DNA from: Ascoidea rubescens DSM 1968
Taxonomy: Eukaryota > Ascomycota > Saccharomycetes > Ascoideales > Ascoideaceae
Assembly (NCBI RefSeq): GCF_001661345.1
Contig: NW_017962923.1
Span: forward strand, 496,001-560,000
Direction: 5' to 3'
DNA length: 64,000 nucleotides
The notes under the pieces were generated by a model, which was not told the DNA's origin, did no database searches, and was given only the letters and a program-made list of their open reading frames with translations. Shown here piece after piece: positions 62,925 through 64,000 of this stretch. Numbering within the stretch: the stretch's first letter is position 1; the number at the start of each line of letters is the position of its first letter. Position numbers and translations under genes: made by a program.

Positions 62925-63863
62925 CTATATTGTCAATTTAGTAACGATTTCTTCGTAGATACACCATGCAATTCCTGCACTTAATGCTTTTCGAGTCAAC
63001 CTTAAACTCAAACCTTGAAATAAAATTTTAAACTTTTCATTGGTTAAGATTAATTTAAATGTTTTCAAAAAAGAATTGTAAGTTTTCGGATTTAATTGCA
63101 TCCTTGTTTTAATTGTATCAAAAGGAGCAGTGATAGTTGTAGCTAAACTAGCAGCGATTATAGCAGATGAAGAGTTTATTAATGAAGAATTTATTGATAA
63201 GGAATTATTATTTTTATAATTATTTAAAATTAGTTTAAATTTTTCATAAATTAAGACATATATACCAGCATATGGAGCATCTCTAACTGTAGTTGCATTA
63301 AAACCTAGAAAAAAATTTTTGATTCCATTGACTTTTGTTGGTAAATTGTTTTCATTATAAATTGATTTGATTGCGTGATTTAAAGAATTATAGTTATAAA
63401 GAGTTGATTCATATCTTGTTTTAATAACAGTGAAAGGCATTGTTAAAAAACCTACAAATGCTCTTGTTAAAGCTCCAGTTAATAGATTTTCTTTCATTGA
63501 TAGTTTTGGTAAATTTGATGAAGAAAAGTTTTGATTTTGATTTTGAATTTGATTAAAGTTTTTTTTAGCTAAAGAAGATCTGAAATAATTTAAACAAGTT
63601 AAATATAAAGCACTTCCAATTGAAGTTCTTAAAGCTGAGGGTAAAGTGCCTTTCCATAATTCGAAGATATTTGATAAATTTTTAACATTTTTGATATTAT
63701 AAATATTATGAATAAGATTACTATTTTTTAATATCGTGGAATCTGATTGCTGTTGAATTCTCGTTTTCAATAAATCAAGAGGTTGAAGTGTTATAGCAGA
63801 TAACAAGCCGCCTGTAAAACCAGCAATTAAATGGGTTTTCGAGTTTGGTTTATTGTTTGACAT
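62925..63863 (-). CDS. HEM25: Mitochondrial glycine carrier Hem25
   Basis: SLC25A38-type inner-membrane carrier importing glycine for the first step of haem synthesis. 312 residues (307 in S. cerevisiae). Three repeats with signatures QPLDLLKTRIQQ, MPFTVIKTRYES and APFDTIKTRMQL. Family-specific blocks are WKGTLPSALRTSIGSALYLTCLNYFRSSLAKKN, YESTLYNYNSLNHAIKSIY, RDAPYAGIYVLIYEKFK and LTRKALSAGIAWCIYEE. Hem25 in yeast matches these almost word for word. Short Asn/Gln-rich and Asn/Ser-rich inserts occur at about residues 105-115 and 215-230. Convergent with the acidic Asn-rich gene. Confidence 0.96.
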   Translation of the reverse strand: MSNNKPNSKTHLIAGFTGGLLSAITLQPLDLLKTRIQQQSDSTILKNSNLIHNIYNIKNVKNLSNIFELWKGTLPSALRTSIGSALYLTCLNYFRSSLAKKNFNQIQNQNQNFSSSNLPKLSMKENLLTGALTRAFVGFLTMPFTVIKTRYESTLYNYNSLNHAIKSIYNENNLPTKVNGIKNFFLGFNATTVRDAPYAGIYVLIYEKFKLILNNYKNNNSLSINSSLINSSSAIIAASLATTITAPFDTIKTRMQLNPKTYNSFLKTFKLILTNEKFKILFQGLSLRLTRKALSAGIAWCIYEEIVTKLTI

Positions 63864-64000
63864 ATATTGTAATTATTAAGTAATTTATTATAAGTTGCAG
63901 GAATGTAATACTGTATTGATAAGAATGGAGAACAATAAAATTTTCCAAGTGGTAAAAAAAATGGAAACAAAAAAATACCAGGGGGATGGATAGAAAGGAA

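Noticed and set aside
1-64000. CRISPR array, bacterial operon or organellar DNA
   Set aside because: Intron signals, eukaryotic histones, tRNAs without CCA and nuclear-encoded mitochondrial presequences show a yeast nuclear chromosome.

Overview
This window is nuclear DNA of a budding yeast (Saccharomycotina). It is very A+T-rich with compact, mostly intronless genes. The few introns seen use GTATGT/GTAAGT donors, and those in QCR9 have TACTAAC branch points. H2A and H2B are a divergent pair, tRNA genes lack encoded CCA, and many proteins carry long Asn runs from AAT repeats. The species cannot be fixed from the sequence. The few CTG codons checked sit at positions tolerating Leu, but none is conserved enough to settle the CUG code.

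Layout. 0-14.7 kb: 3' part of a subtilisin-like protease, RBG2 (spliced), LSC2, a GPH/SLC45 sugar transporter, a TTTA microsatellite, a PEX39-like KPWE protein, a 1,528-residue uncharacterised protein and QCR9 (two introns). 14.7-18.5 kb: gene-poor, with decayed coding traces. 18.5-26 kb: H2A/H2B, a tyrosine phosphatase with an adjacent paralogue that has lost catalytic residues, a small Cys-rich protein and a mitochondrial carrier. 26-42 kb: an uncharacterised protein, SKI6, a 2-oxoglutarate oxygenase, CFT1, GPI11, an uncharacterised basic protein, HTD2, tRNA-Gly(GCC) and RPN6. 42-45.6 kb: a large low-complexity protein. 45.6-52.5 kb: a 6.9-kb gene desert. 52.5-64 kb: RIM13, an F-box/LRR gene interrupted by one in-frame TGA, REX2, ALG14, RPC25, tRNA-Ile(AAT), an acidic Asn-rich protein and HEM25.

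Most recognised genes are housekeeping: RNA processing and decay (CFT1, SKI6, REX2), Pol III (RPC25), proteasome (RPN6), mitochondrial metabolism (LSC2, QCR9, HTD2, HEM25), glycosylation and GPI synthesis (ALG14, GPI11), translation-linked GTPase (RBG2), peroxisome import (PEX39-like) and alkaline-pH signalling (RIM13). They form no operon-like pathway. Two convergent pairs end only 4 and 8 bases apart, so their 3' UTRs must overlap.

The points most worth a second look are the phosphatase/pseudophosphatase tandem with a near-perfect palindrome between them, the gene desert as a candidate centromere or long-RNA locus, the single TGA inside the F-box/LRR gene, the abrupt G+C rise within one carrier gene, and an uncharacterised small Cys-rich protein whose start lies just after a 7-mer tandem array. 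All identifications are from reading protein motifs and remembered family sequences; no search was run.
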